Part shown: piece by piece, positions 1 through 8,689 of the stretch | Position numbering within the stretch: the first letter of the stretch is position 1 | How the letters are laid out: the number at the start of each line of letters is the position of its first letter | Assembly: GCA_016840515.1 (NCBI GenBank) | Contig: JAEOSF010000010.1 | Location: forward strand, 1-64,000 | Origin: Candidatus Borrarchaeum yapensis | GTDB lineage: Archaea > Asgardarchaeota > Sifarchaeia > Borrarchaeales > Borrarchaeaceae | Length of the DNA stretch: 64,000 bases | Direction: 5' to 3' | Notes under the pieces: generated by a model | What the model saw: only the letters and a program-made list of their open reading frames with translations | What the model was told of the DNA's origin: nothing | Databases searched by the model: none | Position numbers and translations under genes: made by a program

Positions 1-1
1 T

Positions 2-1045
2 AGCCCGGATACCGAGAATAAATGGATCAAAAGTTTTGTGTTCCCAGATCCAAAAGAAGAACCGATTATGAAACTGCCCAGTTTTGGTCAAAAAGTTGAC
101 TTCTCGGTCAAAAGCATGTTTCTGAGGGAACTCACTGGCTCTGTAGTAATGCCTGGTAGTGAAGTGACAGTTGCCGCAATGGACTTAGAAAAATCATTTG
201 ACAGGAATGAAATCAGCGCTGCCGAAACAAAACCGATTATGACTACTTTGGCTGTAAGCAATACTGGTTCTGCTCGATTTAATGACTTGATTTTTGAGGA
301 AACGATTCCTCCAGGATTTGATGTGGTCGACCAAGATAAAATTGATTTAAATTTAATTCGACCAGTAGAAGGAACAACAGAATTGCAAAAAATACAGGTA
401 TTAAGAGCGGCAAAAGTAGACATGCCTGATGAAAAAGACCTGAAAAAAGAAAGAAAACTAATTGTATCACTTCGTGATATCAGAAAACAGGGTAATATCG
501 GCGCAATCTTACCAGGGGATCGTGTCGAGGTAGAGTACCCTCTTCAACCAGTGACTCCAGAACCCGGAACTGAACATACGCCACCCTTTACAGCAACGGC
601 TGATGTTTTGCCACCATTTACTGAAGCAGCTAAATTTGATGTCTCTGTAGAAGACGAAAAATTGACCATAAAGCCATATGTCTGGCGTAAAGTACGTGTT
701 GGAAAATCAATTCAAGAAGGTGCGACTAAGAGCGAATATGCGATAAGTATCTACTACTACAACAAATTGAAATCTGGAGAAATTGCACTTGTTACTGATG
801 AAGAAGCGAGTCTGCCCGACATTACCATTAATGATATCCTGCCTGAAGGCTTCACCTTAGTCTCAAGTGATCCAAATGTCAGCGATCAAAGACCGCGACT
901 GGTAGAAGGTAAAAGTTTTACCGTTGTAGAATGGTTCATCAAGGATGTCCCACCTGATCAAATGGTAGAGATTAAATATTCTATAAAAGGCGAGCCTGGA
1001 GTTGTATATAAAGCCAGAGAGGCTCAAGCGCTTCTTGCAGCATAA
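2..1045 (+). CDS. Beta-rich DUF11-like repeat protein, 5' partial
   Basis: The frame is open from base 2 through the left edge, so the N-terminus probably lies outside the window; GTG 38 and ATG 68 are possible but unsupported internal starts. The visible part is about 347 residues. Two segments carry the pattern of Ig-like DUF11-type domains, with FEETIPPGF early and NDILPEGF late, each preceding a run of short polar beta strands. This domain is common in archaeal surface and envelope proteins. No membrane segment or anchor is visible at the C-terminus (ends ALLAA), so attachment, if any, would be elsewhere. A T-rich stretch at 1067-1079 follows the stop and could end transcription. The function is not known; the fold call is from pattern only. 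Confidence 0.55.
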   Translation, partial: SPDTENKWIKSFVFPDPKEEPIMKLPSFGQKVDFSVKSMFLRELTGSVVMPGSEVTVAAMDLEKSFDRNEISAAETKPIMTTLAVSNTGSARFNDLIFEETIPPGFDVVDQDKIDLNLIRPVEGTTELQKIQVLRAAKVDMPDEKDLKKERKLIVSLRDIRKQGNIGAILPGDRVEVEYPLQPVTPEPGTEHTPPFTATADVLPPFTEAAKFDVSVEDEKLTIKPYVWRKVRVGKSIQEGATKSEYAISIYYYNKLKSGEIALVTDEEASLPDITINDILPEGFTLVSSDPNVSDQRPRLVEGKSFTVVEWFIKDVPPDQMVEIKYSIKGEPGVVYKAREAQALLAA

Positions 1046-1200
1046 ACTCCCTGAATCAATCCCCTTTCTTTTTTCTTTTGTGCATATCGGTGTCTTGTGG
1101 AAACTTATCCGCTTATAGAATTCTTCTATTTTTTAGAATGGCTAATTTTTTAAATAAACAGATTATTTACCGTTTTTATATACCGAAGGTGGTGAATTTA

Positions 1201-1527
1201 GTGGTTAAAGTTACTTTTAAGGAGTTTCAAAAGCTGGATCTTCGTATTGGTAAAATTTTAAATTGTAAAAAGATTCCTGGTGCAAAAAAACTCTTAAAAT
1301 GCACGTTAGATATTGGTACTGAGACTAGAGAAACTATAGCTGGCATGGCAGAATTTTTTTCCCCTAACGAGCTAATTGGAAAGACAGTTATTGTCTTAGT
1401 TAATTTAGAGCCTAAAAAACTCATGGGCGTTGAGTCACAGGGAATGATTCTGGCGGCAGATTTAGATGGAAAGCCTTTCTTACTTACAGTTGAGGGAGAA
1501 GTCCCTACAGGTACAAAGATACGGTGA
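1201..1527 (+). CDS. tRNA-binding domain protein (MetRS-C / Trbp111-like)
   Basis: A 108-residue protein with the OB-fold of the EMAPII/Arc1/MetRS beta C-terminal family: KLDLRIGKI near the N-terminus, then KLLKCTLDIG, TIAGMAEFF and SQGMILAAD in family order. Family members bind tRNA non-specifically as dimers, either as a free protein or as the C-terminal part of methionyl-tRNA synthetase, so this may be the detached C-terminal subunit. GTG 1201 is chosen because AAGGTGGTGA (1186-1195) lies at the right distance; the open frame extends back to 1078 but that part (MCISVSCG...) looks non-coding and lacks a ribosome site. Confidence 0.85.
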   Translation: MVKVTFKEFQKLDLRIGKILNCKKIPGAKKLLKCTLDIGTETRETIAGMAEFFSPNELIGKTVIVLVNLEPKKLMGVESQGMILAADLDGKPFLLTVEGEVPTGTKIR

Positions 1528-1660
1528 TAAATGGGATCAGAAAGCAATGAGTAAGACTTTTTAGTAAATTGAACGTTTTCTAAAAACATTAGTTATAAAT
1601 ATAGCTATATATATATATACACAATTTCAGTTTCTTAAATACTTTTATTGGGGGAAATAC

Positions 1661-2851
1661 ATGGGGAAAACATATCGCAAAATCTGCTGTCTCATATTGA
1701 TCTTTATTCTTCTTTTAGGCGTTTCTCAAGTAAGGGCTACAACACTTGAAGATGAAGGAACGGAAGGTAATGCAAGTGAATACACTTCCTGGCAAGGAGC
1801 TTCTTGCGATGATGAGCCAAGTGAGTCAGGGACACAAGTATCTGCGAAAGACGGTTCATCTTATCTCAAGTACAAATGTCCGACTTCTGACATTCACGGA
1901 CAAGCCTATAGGGAACTTTCTTATAGTTTTGACTGGGGAGATTTCGATTCTGTGTCATTATGGACATATCGACCCGACGGTGAATTTAACGATGATGGTG
2001 ATGCCATTAGACTTGTATTTAGGATATATAGTAGTGTATTAGAGGATGGCATGAAAGTGACAATTGAGGTTTCAGAAGATCCTGCCGACAAATGGGTTCA
2101 ACATACCTTCCAAAAAAACGATTTTACTGATTATTATGGGGGACTCACCAGTTCTGACGAAGTAAATTATATGGGCTGGCATAATCTCATATATACAAGT
2201 GATACTGGAGATCACATATTTCTGGATGGTTTAGAAATAAAAGCAGGATCTCTTACTTTAGATGATGAAGGAACGGAGGATGACGCAAATGATTATTCCA
2301 CATGGCAGGGAGCAGCTGTTTCTGATATTTCAGGGATATCAATATATCCGAGAGTAGGTTCTTATGTACTTAAATATCAATGTCCAACTTCTAATGTTCA
2401 CGGACAACTTTATAGGACTTTGTCATCGAGTTTCCAGTGGAGTGCTTTTCAATCTTTGACCATATGGACTTATCGCCCTTCGAATAATTTTGACAATGAA
2501 GGCGACTGTATTAGAATCGTATTCAGAACAAACGCAGGTGTATTAGAGGATGGCATGAAAGCGACAATTTTAGTATCAAGTAACACACCAGATACGTGGG
2601 TTCAACATACAATTCAGAAGAGTGATTTTACAGACTATTATGACGGTTTCACAGGCTTCCAAAATGAAGTAAACTATATGGCATGGCACAACCTCATATA
2701 CACAAGCGATCCTGGTGATATCATATTCTTGGATGGGCTAAACATAGAAATCTCAGGAGGAATGTGCTTAGGAACCTTAACTGTAAGCGCATTCACCGTA
2801 ATTGCGTTAATTCTCATTGGAACGAGGTTAAGAACACCTAAGAAACTTTAA
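1661..2851 (+). CDS. Secreted two-repeat protein with C-terminal membrane anchor
   Basis: 396 residues. Residues 1-27 are a signal peptide (positively charged start, hydrophobic LILIFILLLG, RATT at the likely cleavage region). Two tandem repeats of about 170 residues follow, starting near residues 29 and 198 with LEDEGTE and LDDEGTE; each contains TSWQGA or STWQGA, a WTYRP core, VLEDGMK and NLIYTSD. This looks like a jelly-roll carbohydrate-binding type domain, but I cannot name the family. A C-terminal hydrophobic stretch (about 371-391) followed by RLRTPKK anchors it facing outwards. Stretches of near-identical DNA in both repeats indicate a recent internal duplication. The start ATG follows a TATA-rich 1608-1640 region. 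Confidence 0.7.
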   Translation: MGKTYRKICCLILIFILLLGVSQVRATTLEDEGTEGNASEYTSWQGASCDDEPSESGTQVSAKDGSSYLKYKCPTSDIHGQAYRELSYSFDWGDFDSVSLWTYRPDGEFNDDGDAIRLVFRIYSSVLEDGMKVTIEVSEDPADKWVQHTFQKNDFTDYYGGLTSSDEVNYMGWHNLIYTSDTGDHIFLDGLEIKAGSLTLDDEGTEDDANDYSTWQGAAVSDISGISIYPRVGSYVLKYQCPTSNVHGQLYRTLSSSFQWSAFQSLTIWTYRPSNNFDNEGDCIRIVFRTNAGVLEDGMKATILVSSNTPDTWVQHTIQKSDFTDYYDGFTGFQNEVNYMAWHNLIYTSDPGDIIFLDGLNIEISGGMCLGTLTVSAFTVIALILIGTRLRTPKKL

Positions 2852-3030
2852 AATTCTCTTTTTTTTTAGATGGTTAAGAAATTCGCTTTTGAAAGTCAAT
2901 TCTTGCATATCATATCTGATGTCACATAGAGATCTATTGGATATTCAAATTGCTATATTATCAAATCCAAGTTTCCAATATAAATAAACTAAAATAAGAT
3001 ATGTTGCATTTATTATGCTTTTAAAGCAGT

Positions 3031-5007
3031 TTAATCTTTAAAAAATTCTTTTAAATGCCTCTCAAGTATATCAGGATCGTCTGGAATAATATATGCGTTT
3101 TCTCTTATCCATGTAGGAAGAAATTGCCGGAGATAAGTTCCAGCGAACCTATAATCCAGAAAAATAATGGCTCCTCTATCTGTAAGGGAACGAATTGGTC
3201 TTCCAGCAGCTTGAGACGCTCTTCGCATTGCAGGAATATTATAGCCATAAATTCGTCCCTTTCCTGCAAATTTGGTATCATAATACCTGATCTGGGCTTG
3301 TATCATAGGTGTGGGGCTAGCATAAGGGACTCCTACAATGATCACAGCGTTCATTTCGTTGCCTGGATAATCTGCTCCTTCCGCTGAACGTCCGCCCATG
3401 ACCCCTAGCAAAATAGCCCCGTCAAAATTTGCAAAGTCCTTAAATTGTTGTATAAGTTTATCATTTTCATAAGAACTCATATGGCGTTTCTCTGTTAACA
3501 AAGGTTTACGTAGGACATCTTCTAATCCTTCAGTTAACAGTCCATCAAGTACATTATAGCTTGCACAGAATATGCCAATATTATGAGGCGTATTCTTACA
3601 AACTTGGCTAATCAAATCGACCATTTTAGAATATGTCTCAGGAGTTCGCTGCTTTAGTGCTGTAGAAACTCCTTCACAAATATAAGCACAGATATTGTCA
3701 TTCGAATAAGGCGAAGGAAGTACCTCATTCTTCGTATCGCTTGGAAGCCCAATCTTATCAATAAATGCGTTAATAGGCTGTAACGTTCCAGATGCGCAAA
3801 TAGTAGCAAAAGCGGATTTTATAACAGTTTCTGTGCAATAACGTGGGTCAAGAGCAGAGATTATTAATTGTACATTGACTTTTCCTGATGATTTGTATTT
3901 TTTTAATAAATGCACAAAATCGATTCTTTCACTAGTTTCCATCCATTTTATCATAAACTCTGCAGTTCTTTTAATAAACGAACGCGGATGTTTTCCTAAC
4001 TTTAACAATTGTTTTTGGATTACTTCTCCTGCTTTATTCATCCTATTGAAAAACATTTCATCTAAAGTAAGTCCAAGTTTGCTTTCTATTTGCTTTAGGA
4101 ACTCTAAAGGCTCAATAAATACTTCATCTTCATCTTTCTGAATGTTTTTGAGATTTTGCTCAAGAACACTTGATAGTGCTTTTCCAAACCTTTCGATAAC
4201 TTTTGAATTCCAGTTTTTTGATTCCTTAATCACTGCCCTGATGCTGTATTTAGAAAGTGAATCACTCGCAATTTCGGTAGCGATATCAGGGAGATTATGA
4301 GCCTCATCTAGTATTAGGATACATTCGTGAAGTGGCCTTTCAATATATCTTAGAAAATTATCTCGAATGCTTGGATCGAAAATGTACAAATAACTTAATG
4401 CTATAATGTCTACCTTTTGTATGAGCCGCCTCGCTAGTTCATAGGCGCAAATCTCTTCATTTTGGCAAATTTCAAGAAATTCTGCTCCAGTAGTTGGTTT
4501 TTCCAAAAAATAGTGCTCTAGTTCTGAAATGTACCAAGGCTCATTATGTAATTTCTCAAAAGAATCGCATCTCTTTCTTTTTTTCAATTCCTTGCATAAA
4601 AGAAGAGCCGATTTTGCGTCAAGCGCATATTTTTTCACAAGGTCATTTGAACAGGTTTCGTTTCTACCTCTTATTGCGAGGCCAGTAACTTCACAACCTT
4701 TTTCTCGAATTTTCTGAATTTCCTCTAGGACACGATCTGCCTGTCTATGCGTACGGCAACAGTAAATTATGGTTTTACTCTCGCGTTTTGCTGAAAATAA
4801 TACTCCAGCTAGCATGCTAATAGTTTTTCCAAGCCCATTGGCACCCTCTACAACGAGATGTCCTCCCTCGTGTGCCACTTCATTGACGAGATTAATTAAT
4901 TTGGCTTGAGAGGGTCTAAGATTCTTGTAAGGGAAGATTTCCTGCGCTTCTATTGGAATCTGATCTTTCATAATGTATCTGCAATCCATCTCAGTGTTTA
5001 TTGTCAC
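3031..5007 (-). CDS. xpd: XPD/Rad3-family iron-sulfur DNA helicase
   Basis: 658 residues of superfamily 2 helicase. Walker A is GANGLGKT (55-62), the Walker B/DEAH box is LDEAHNLPD (234-237), and motif VI is QAAGRPIR. Cysteines 119, 138, 147 and 181 or 187 fall between motifs Ia and II, where XPD carries its 4Fe-4S cluster. The family unwinds DNA 5' to 3' in repair and, in eukaryotes, in TFIIH. A GTG start at 5007 is given; ATG 4971 (MKDQIP) is an equally possible start because neither has a clear ribosome site. The HAD gene upstream (ends 5047) is on the same strand 39 bases away, so the two may be cotranscribed. Confidence 0.9.
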   Translation of the reverse strand: MTINTEMDCRYIMKDQIPIEAQEIFPYKNLRPSQAKLINLVNEVAHEGGHLVVEGANGLGKTISMLAGVLFSAKRESKTIIYCCRTHRQADRVLEEIQKIREKGCEVTGLAIRGRNETCSNDLVKKYALDAKSALLLCKELKKRKRCDSFEKLHNEPWYISELEHYFLEKPTTGAEFLEICQNEEICAYELARRLIQKVDIIALSYLYIFDPSIRDNFLRYIERPLHECILILDEAHNLPDIATEIASDSLSKYSIRAVIKESKNWNSKVIERFGKALSSVLEQNLKNIQKDEDEVFIEPLEFLKQIESKLGLTLDEMFFNRMNKAGEVIQKQLLKLGKHPRSFIKRTAEFMIKWMETSERIDFVHLLKKYKSSGKVNVQLIISALDPRYCTETVIKSAFATICASGTLQPINAFIDKIGLPSDTKNEVLPSPYSNDNICAYICEGVSTALKQRTPETYSKMVDLISQVCKNTPHNIGIFCASYNVLDGLLTEGLEDVLRKPLLTEKRHMSSYENDKLIQQFKDFANFDGAILLGVMGGRSAEGADYPGNEMNAVIIVGVPYASPTPMIQAQIRYYDTKFAGKGRIYGYNIPAMRRASQAAGRPIRSLTDRGAIIFLDYRFAGTYLRQFLPTWIRENAYIIPDDPDILERHLKEFFKD

Positions 5008-5046
5008 GAGAGTGTTAAGAATAAAACACTTTACTAGTTACAGGTT

Positions 5047-5772
5047 TTAAGTACAATTAATCAAACTATCTAAATTAACTACCAATAGCTCTGATAGTTG
5101 ATGAATGGTGAGGTCTGGTTGATATTCACCTTCACTGTGATGCTCATCATTTCTGTTGAACCATATGGCTTTAAGTCCAGTTTTCTTAGCACCAATTACG
5201 TCACATATCAAACTATCTCCAATATGAATGACTTTATTTGGCTTCATCTTCATAAGATCAAGAGTATGATTAAAGATTCTCGGAAAAGGCTTAGTAAATC
5301 CATGGTCTCCCGAAACAGTTATTACTTCAAAGAAATCACACAATTTATTTTGTTCTAATTGCGTACGAATAAAGGGTGGATAAGTGAAATTACTGATTAA
5401 TCCAAGTTTATATTTTTCTGAGAGGTTTGCTAAAACCTCCAAGGCTCCGTCAACAAGCTGAACACTTGAATTAAGAACCCTAAAATATGTGTCAGTAGTT
5501 TCTCTAACAACTTCACTTGTTTCAGATGATTGGATTCCTAACTCTGTAAATATTTCTATGAGATTGCTACTATAGCTTGTTTCTGTTCCTTCATCTATTC
5601 TTTTTTTCAGTACTTTCTCCCAATGGGATGAAACTTTGTTGAGGAATTCGGTAAAGTCAATAGTTAGTCCATGTTTCACTCCAACATCGTAAACAGCTTT
5701 CATAGCTCTCTTGGAAACATTTTTATCTTTAGGCTCAATAATTGTGTTGAAAAAATCGAATGTTAATCCCAT
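5047..5772 (-). CDS. HAD-superfamily hydrolase lacking the second motif I Asp
   Basis: 241 residues. The HAD core is seen as motif I TFDFFNT (nucleophile Asp6), motif II LISNFT, motif III Lys in FTKPFPR and motif IV HIGDSLICDVIGA. A helical cap lies between motifs I and II. The usual general acid at Asp+2 is Phe8 (D-F-F-N-T). Phosphatases of the family need that Asp, whereas haloacid dehalogenases have an aromatic or other residue there, so the reaction may not be phosphate hydrolysis. It is more likely a dehalogenase-type or HAD-2/3 subfamily protein of unknown substrate. It is upstream of and in the same direction as the XPD gene. Confidence 0.75.
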   Translation of the reverse strand: MGLTFDFFNTIIEPKDKNVSKRAMKAVYDVGVKHGLTIDFTEFLNKVSSHWEKVLKKRIDEGTETSYSSNLIEIFTELGIQSSETSEVVRETTDTYFRVLNSSVQLVDGALEVLANLSEKYKLGLISNFTYPPFIRTQLEQNKLCDFFEVITVSGDHGFTKPFPRIFNHTLDLMKMKPNKVIHIGDSLICDVIGAKKTGLKAIWFNRNDEHHSEGEYQPDLTIHQLSELLVVNLDSLINCT

Positions 5773-5853
5773 GAAAGTCTTGTTGTCCCTGAAGCCTAAT
5801 AAAAATTGTCTTTATTATAGAGGATAACAAAAAAATTGTAGGATTGCAGATTC

Positions 5854-6834
5854 TTGAATCATCAAAAAATTTCCAAATCAATGCTCCAAGAATATTATTC
5901 TGATTATTTTGATGTTACTCCCCTTATCAATATCATAGGATTAACAACTTTTAGACGCAGAGAATTTGGATTTGATCTAGGCGATGTTTTTGTCAGAAAT
6001 CTCTCCTTCGATACACCCCGAAAACTAGTAAACTATATGAGTCGTCAAGGTGTCTTTCAAGCATATGTTGGAGCGGTATATACTAAAAGCCCATCAAAAC
6101 AACAAACAATTCAAAAACTACAATGGGAGTCAAGAGAATTAGTTTTTGATATTGATCTTGATGAATATGACCTAGTGAGACACTGCAACTGTAAAGGGGA
6201 AAAAACCTTTTGTGATGAATGCTGGACGCTTGCGCAAGACGCTATGCTTTTTTTAGATTCCACTTTGAGGGAAGACTTTGGTTTCAAAGATCTAGTCTGG
6301 ATTTTTTCAGGGAGAAGAGGAGTTCACTGCTGGGTTTGTGATGAAATTGCAGAAAAGTTGGATCAAATACAACGAAGTAGTATAATTAATTATCTAACAT
6401 TAATCCGAGAAGGAGGCACGACACCACATATAGATGCTCTTCCAAAGTACTCTAAGTCGTTGAAAGAACGAATATTCACATTATTATCAAGATCCTATTT
6501 TCAGAACACCACAGTACCTGATTTAATTCAGTTGGGATTCAAAAAAGGTGATGCAGAGAAAATACTGAAACAAGTGAGAAGTAAATCTAAGTTTAATTAC
6601 CAATTATCGATTCCTACGTATCCCTCTATTGACCCGCTAAGACTGGCTAAAGCGATTGTTATAAACAGATATCCACGAATAGATCGAAAGGTAACAATGG
6701 ATACAAGAAGACTTCTGAAAATTCCAAACTCAATTCACGGAAAAACTGGGAATGTATGTGTCATCATCAAAAATATTTCAAATTTTGATCCTTTCAATGT
6801 TCCTTCTATCTTTGATAAGGAATTGAGTAATTAA
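5854..6834 (+). CDS. priS: DNA primase small (catalytic) subunit PriS
   Basis: 326 residues, usual length for the archaeo-eukaryotic primase catalytic subunit that makes primers together with PriL. The metal-binding pair Asp99/Asp101 sits in VFDIDLDEYD, the family signature SGRRGVHCWV is at 152-161, a zinc-knuckle cluster is formed by Cys111, 113, 120 and 123, and the nucleotide-binding SIHGKTGNV lies near the C-terminus. The start is TTG 5854, with TAGGA at 5838-5842; ATG 5881 is an alternative that would lose nine residues. It is divergent from the HAD/XPD pair, and no PriL or GINS gene is nearby. Confidence 0.93.
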   Translation: MNHQKISKSMLQEYYSDYFDVTPLINIIGLTTFRRREFGFDLGDVFVRNLSFDTPRKLVNYMSRQGVFQAYVGAVYTKSPSKQQTIQKLQWESRELVFDIDLDEYDLVRHCNCKGEKTFCDECWTLAQDAMLFLDSTLREDFGFKDLVWIFSGRRGVHCWVCDEIAEKLDQIQRSSIINYLTLIREGGTTPHIDALPKYSKSLKERIFTLLSRSYFQNTTVPDLIQLGFKKGDAEKILKQVRSKSKFNYQLSIPTYPSIDPLRLAKAIVINRYPRIDRKVTMDTRRLLKIPNSIHGKTGNVCVIIKNISNFDPFNVPSIFDKELSN

Positions 6835-6970
6835 TTTACTATCGAACCAAATTAACTTATTATTTCAATAATTAGCTTACCGTCAAGAAAGTAATTCGCT
6901 TGGAAAACAAAGCGGTACTAAAATCAGAAGTATAATCTCTTGAATAATATAATTACTTTTCAGGAAATTC

Positions 6971-7684
6971 TTAACCCAATTTATATCCGTCTGTTTCCCA
7001 AGCTTCTTTCATTACAGGATTATTTTCAAGGTAGGCGTCAACTATTTCCTTTGGTACTTTGTTTAGAGGACAGGAGAAGTTAACACATTTCGGACAAACA
7101 TTCCTTCTTACAGCTATAAAAAAATAGACACCTGCAATAGAACTAAGCAATGCTAACCCCGTTAATGTCGTAATTGTTATATCGACTGTTTTATATTGAT
7201 TCCATAATATATAAAGACCGTAAAGATCTGTTACGATAGGAAATAGTACAAAAAATACTGCTCCTCCTAAAAACCCTAATTTTTCGAAGATATTCATGGG
7301 TTCGGGGTGATATGCCCATAGTTTTGGAAGCCCATGATTTGCTAGACAGTGCAGAACCTTCCCTTCTTTAGCATAGTAAGGACAATGACTACAAATGATA
7401 CGAATTTCAATAATGAAAAAAAACAAGATCCAAAAAATAATATTAATGAATAACGGAATCCAGCTAACGTTTAATCCAACAACAATAAAACCAAGAAATC
7501 CTAATAGTATAGGAGGTAACAGTATTTTATAGACCTTTAGAAGTAACTTAACTTCCCATTTACAGTTTAATTTTCCATTTATCTTGCAATTAAGGCAATC
7601 TGATTCTTCGTCCCAAGTACATGTTATATATTTATTATTCTGGACACTTTTTTCTTTAATAGTCATTTTCAGCGCCTGGCACAT
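6971..7684 (-). CDS. Cysteine-rich four-helix membrane protein, unrecognised
   Basis: 237 residues. A cytosolic or exposed N-terminal Cys cluster (CTWDEESDCLNCKINGKLNC, four Cys) precedes two membrane helices (about 45-85), a Cys-His loop (CSHCPYYAKEGKVLHC), two more helices (about 135-195) and a last cluster CPKCVNFSC. The regular spacing suggests three metal or Fe-S sites bracketing two helical hairpins. I do not recognise the family. ATG 7684 is given; the Met at 7666 is the other option. It has no same-strand neighbour close enough to suggest an operon. Confidence 0.6.
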   Translation of the reverse strand: MCQALKMTIKEKSVQNNKYITCTWDEESDCLNCKINGKLNCKWEVKLLLKVYKILLPPILLGFLGFIVVGLNVSWIPLFINIIFWILFFFIIEIRIICSHCPYYAKEGKVLHCLANHGLPKLWAYHPEPMNIFEKLGFLGGAVFFVLFPIVTDLYGLYILWNQYKTVDITITTLTGLALLSSIAGVYFFIAVRRNVCPKCVNFSCPLNKVPKEIVDAYLENNPVMKEAWETDGYKLG

Positions 7685-8068
7685 ATAGATATATTATTCG
7701 CAAAAACCTATTTTAAACAACATCTTTTTTGGGTGCGTACTACGTCAAAAAGCTCTATATAAGGAAAGTGATGCATGTGAATATGAGCTCCCGCAAATCA
7801 TTCCACCACTAAAGAAGTAGGCTTTCTTCCTTAGCAAATGTAAGTGACTGGTAAACAACTGCATCACAGTAGTAGTCATATGATTTTGCCATCGTTTTAC
7901 GCCGAATTAGTCCTTAGTCCTTCTACGACCCACCGGTAGAGTGTCGAACGGGAACTTCTCAGTAGTTTAAGCACTTCTGCAGTTTTCATTATTTGATACT
8001 ATCATTTGATTATAACAAAACCTTTTGGTTTAAATCTACGAACTATATTTCTTAACGAAAACTGATCC
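7685..8068. other. Intergenic region with a transposase relic
   Basis: 384 bases without an intact gene. Bases 7700-7890 hold no convincing frame. Bases 7897-7989 on the minus strand encode a truncated MerR/excisionase-type helix-turn-helix (separate entry). Nothing else is supported. Confidence 0.5.
7897..7989 (-). pseudogene. Truncated IS607-type HTH (TnpA N-terminus) relic
   Basis: A 30-codon frame reads MKTAEVLKLLRSSRSTLYRW and then VVEGLRTNSA before a TAA. This matches the start of MerR-like DNA-binding domains at the N-terminus of IS607-family serine recombinases (typically MK-x-x-E/D-V-L-K-L-L-G-V-S-R-x-T-L-Y-R-W-V-x-E-G), with the usual Gly-Val replaced by Arg-Ser and the frame ending where the recombinase domain should follow. 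No recombinase catalytic domain is found downstream. It is most simply a decayed insertion sequence; a stand-alone excisionase-like peptide is less likely. Confidence 0.5.
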
Positions 8069-8374
8069 TTATTCTGAGACGACGCAAGAATAGTCTTTAC
8101 ATCGTTTCGGTTTAGTATTATGAATCAAACAGAAATAATAAGATTTGTCTTTTTTGTAAAGAAAAGGACACTGTGATAAACGTGTCTTATTTTGTGGATT
8201 TACCCAACCAATTGCAGTATCATAATCTAAGAATTCAACATATTGAAGTATGTCATGTCTATTTTCATTCATCCATCTATCAATATCCTCTGCAGTTAAG
8301 AGAACGAAGTAGGTCCCCCATTTCAAACAACATTTTCCACATTGTTCACAAGACAAATTCATCAGGATATTCAT
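8069..8374 (-). CDS. YkgJ-type CxxCxxCC cluster protein
   Basis: 101 residues. The N-terminal CEQCGKCCLKWG gives the C-x2-C-x2-CC signature of the YkgJ/PF03692 family, and the second half adds CPFLY, YFCLIH and RCKDYSC, completing the set of Cys ligands for a zinc or Fe-S centre. The VLLTAEDIDRW segment after the first cluster is also typical. The biochemical role of the family is unknown. Start ATG 8374 or the second Met (8362); neither changes the domain. It is divergent from tfb. Confidence 0.8.
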   Translation of the reverse strand: MNILMNLSCEQCGKCCLKWGTYFVLLTAEDIDRWMNENRHDILQYVEFLDYDTAIGWVNPQNKTRLSQCPFLYKKDKSYYFCLIHNTKPKRCKDYSCVVSE

Positions 8375-8497
8375 TTAAAGTAAGTACATAAAATCTTTCT
8401 TCTGAAAAAGAAATTATCATTTTCTTGTCTATATATTCAATTTAGAAAAATAGATTTTGACTTTCTCTTGATTAAATCTTATAGCTAAAACAGTAAA

Positions 8498-8527
8498 CTT
8501 TAAATAGGATGTTTCCAAATGGAAACA
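8498..8527 (+). promoter_or_regulatory. TATA box and overlapping palindrome upstream of tfb
   Basis: CTTTAAATAG at 8498-8507 fits an archaeal TATA box. It is followed directly by TGTTTCCAAATGGAAACA (8510-8527), a near-perfect inverted repeat placed between TATA and the expected start of transcription (about 8530), a position where bound repressors block initiation. The implied leader to ATG 8690 is about 160 bases and contains GCGGATT (8540-8546) and AATCCGC (8641-8647), which could pair over a distance. Inference from sequence only. Confidence 0.45.
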
Positions 8528-8689
8528 TTGGAACACCGGGAGCGGATTAAATAATTTCCATAAAAGGATATTATTTACTAATGATCTTATTTTGAGAAGT
8601 TAATATTCCTCATCTAAGATATGATGCTCTATTCGTAAACCAATCCGCGCTATTTGAGTTTACTGAAAAGTAGAGGAGTGTAATCTACA

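Noticed and set aside
1078-1200. Upstream extension of the tRNA-binding protein frame
   Set aside because: Contains no conserved residues, lacks a ribosome site and would add an atypical hydrophobic start; GTG 1201 is preferred.
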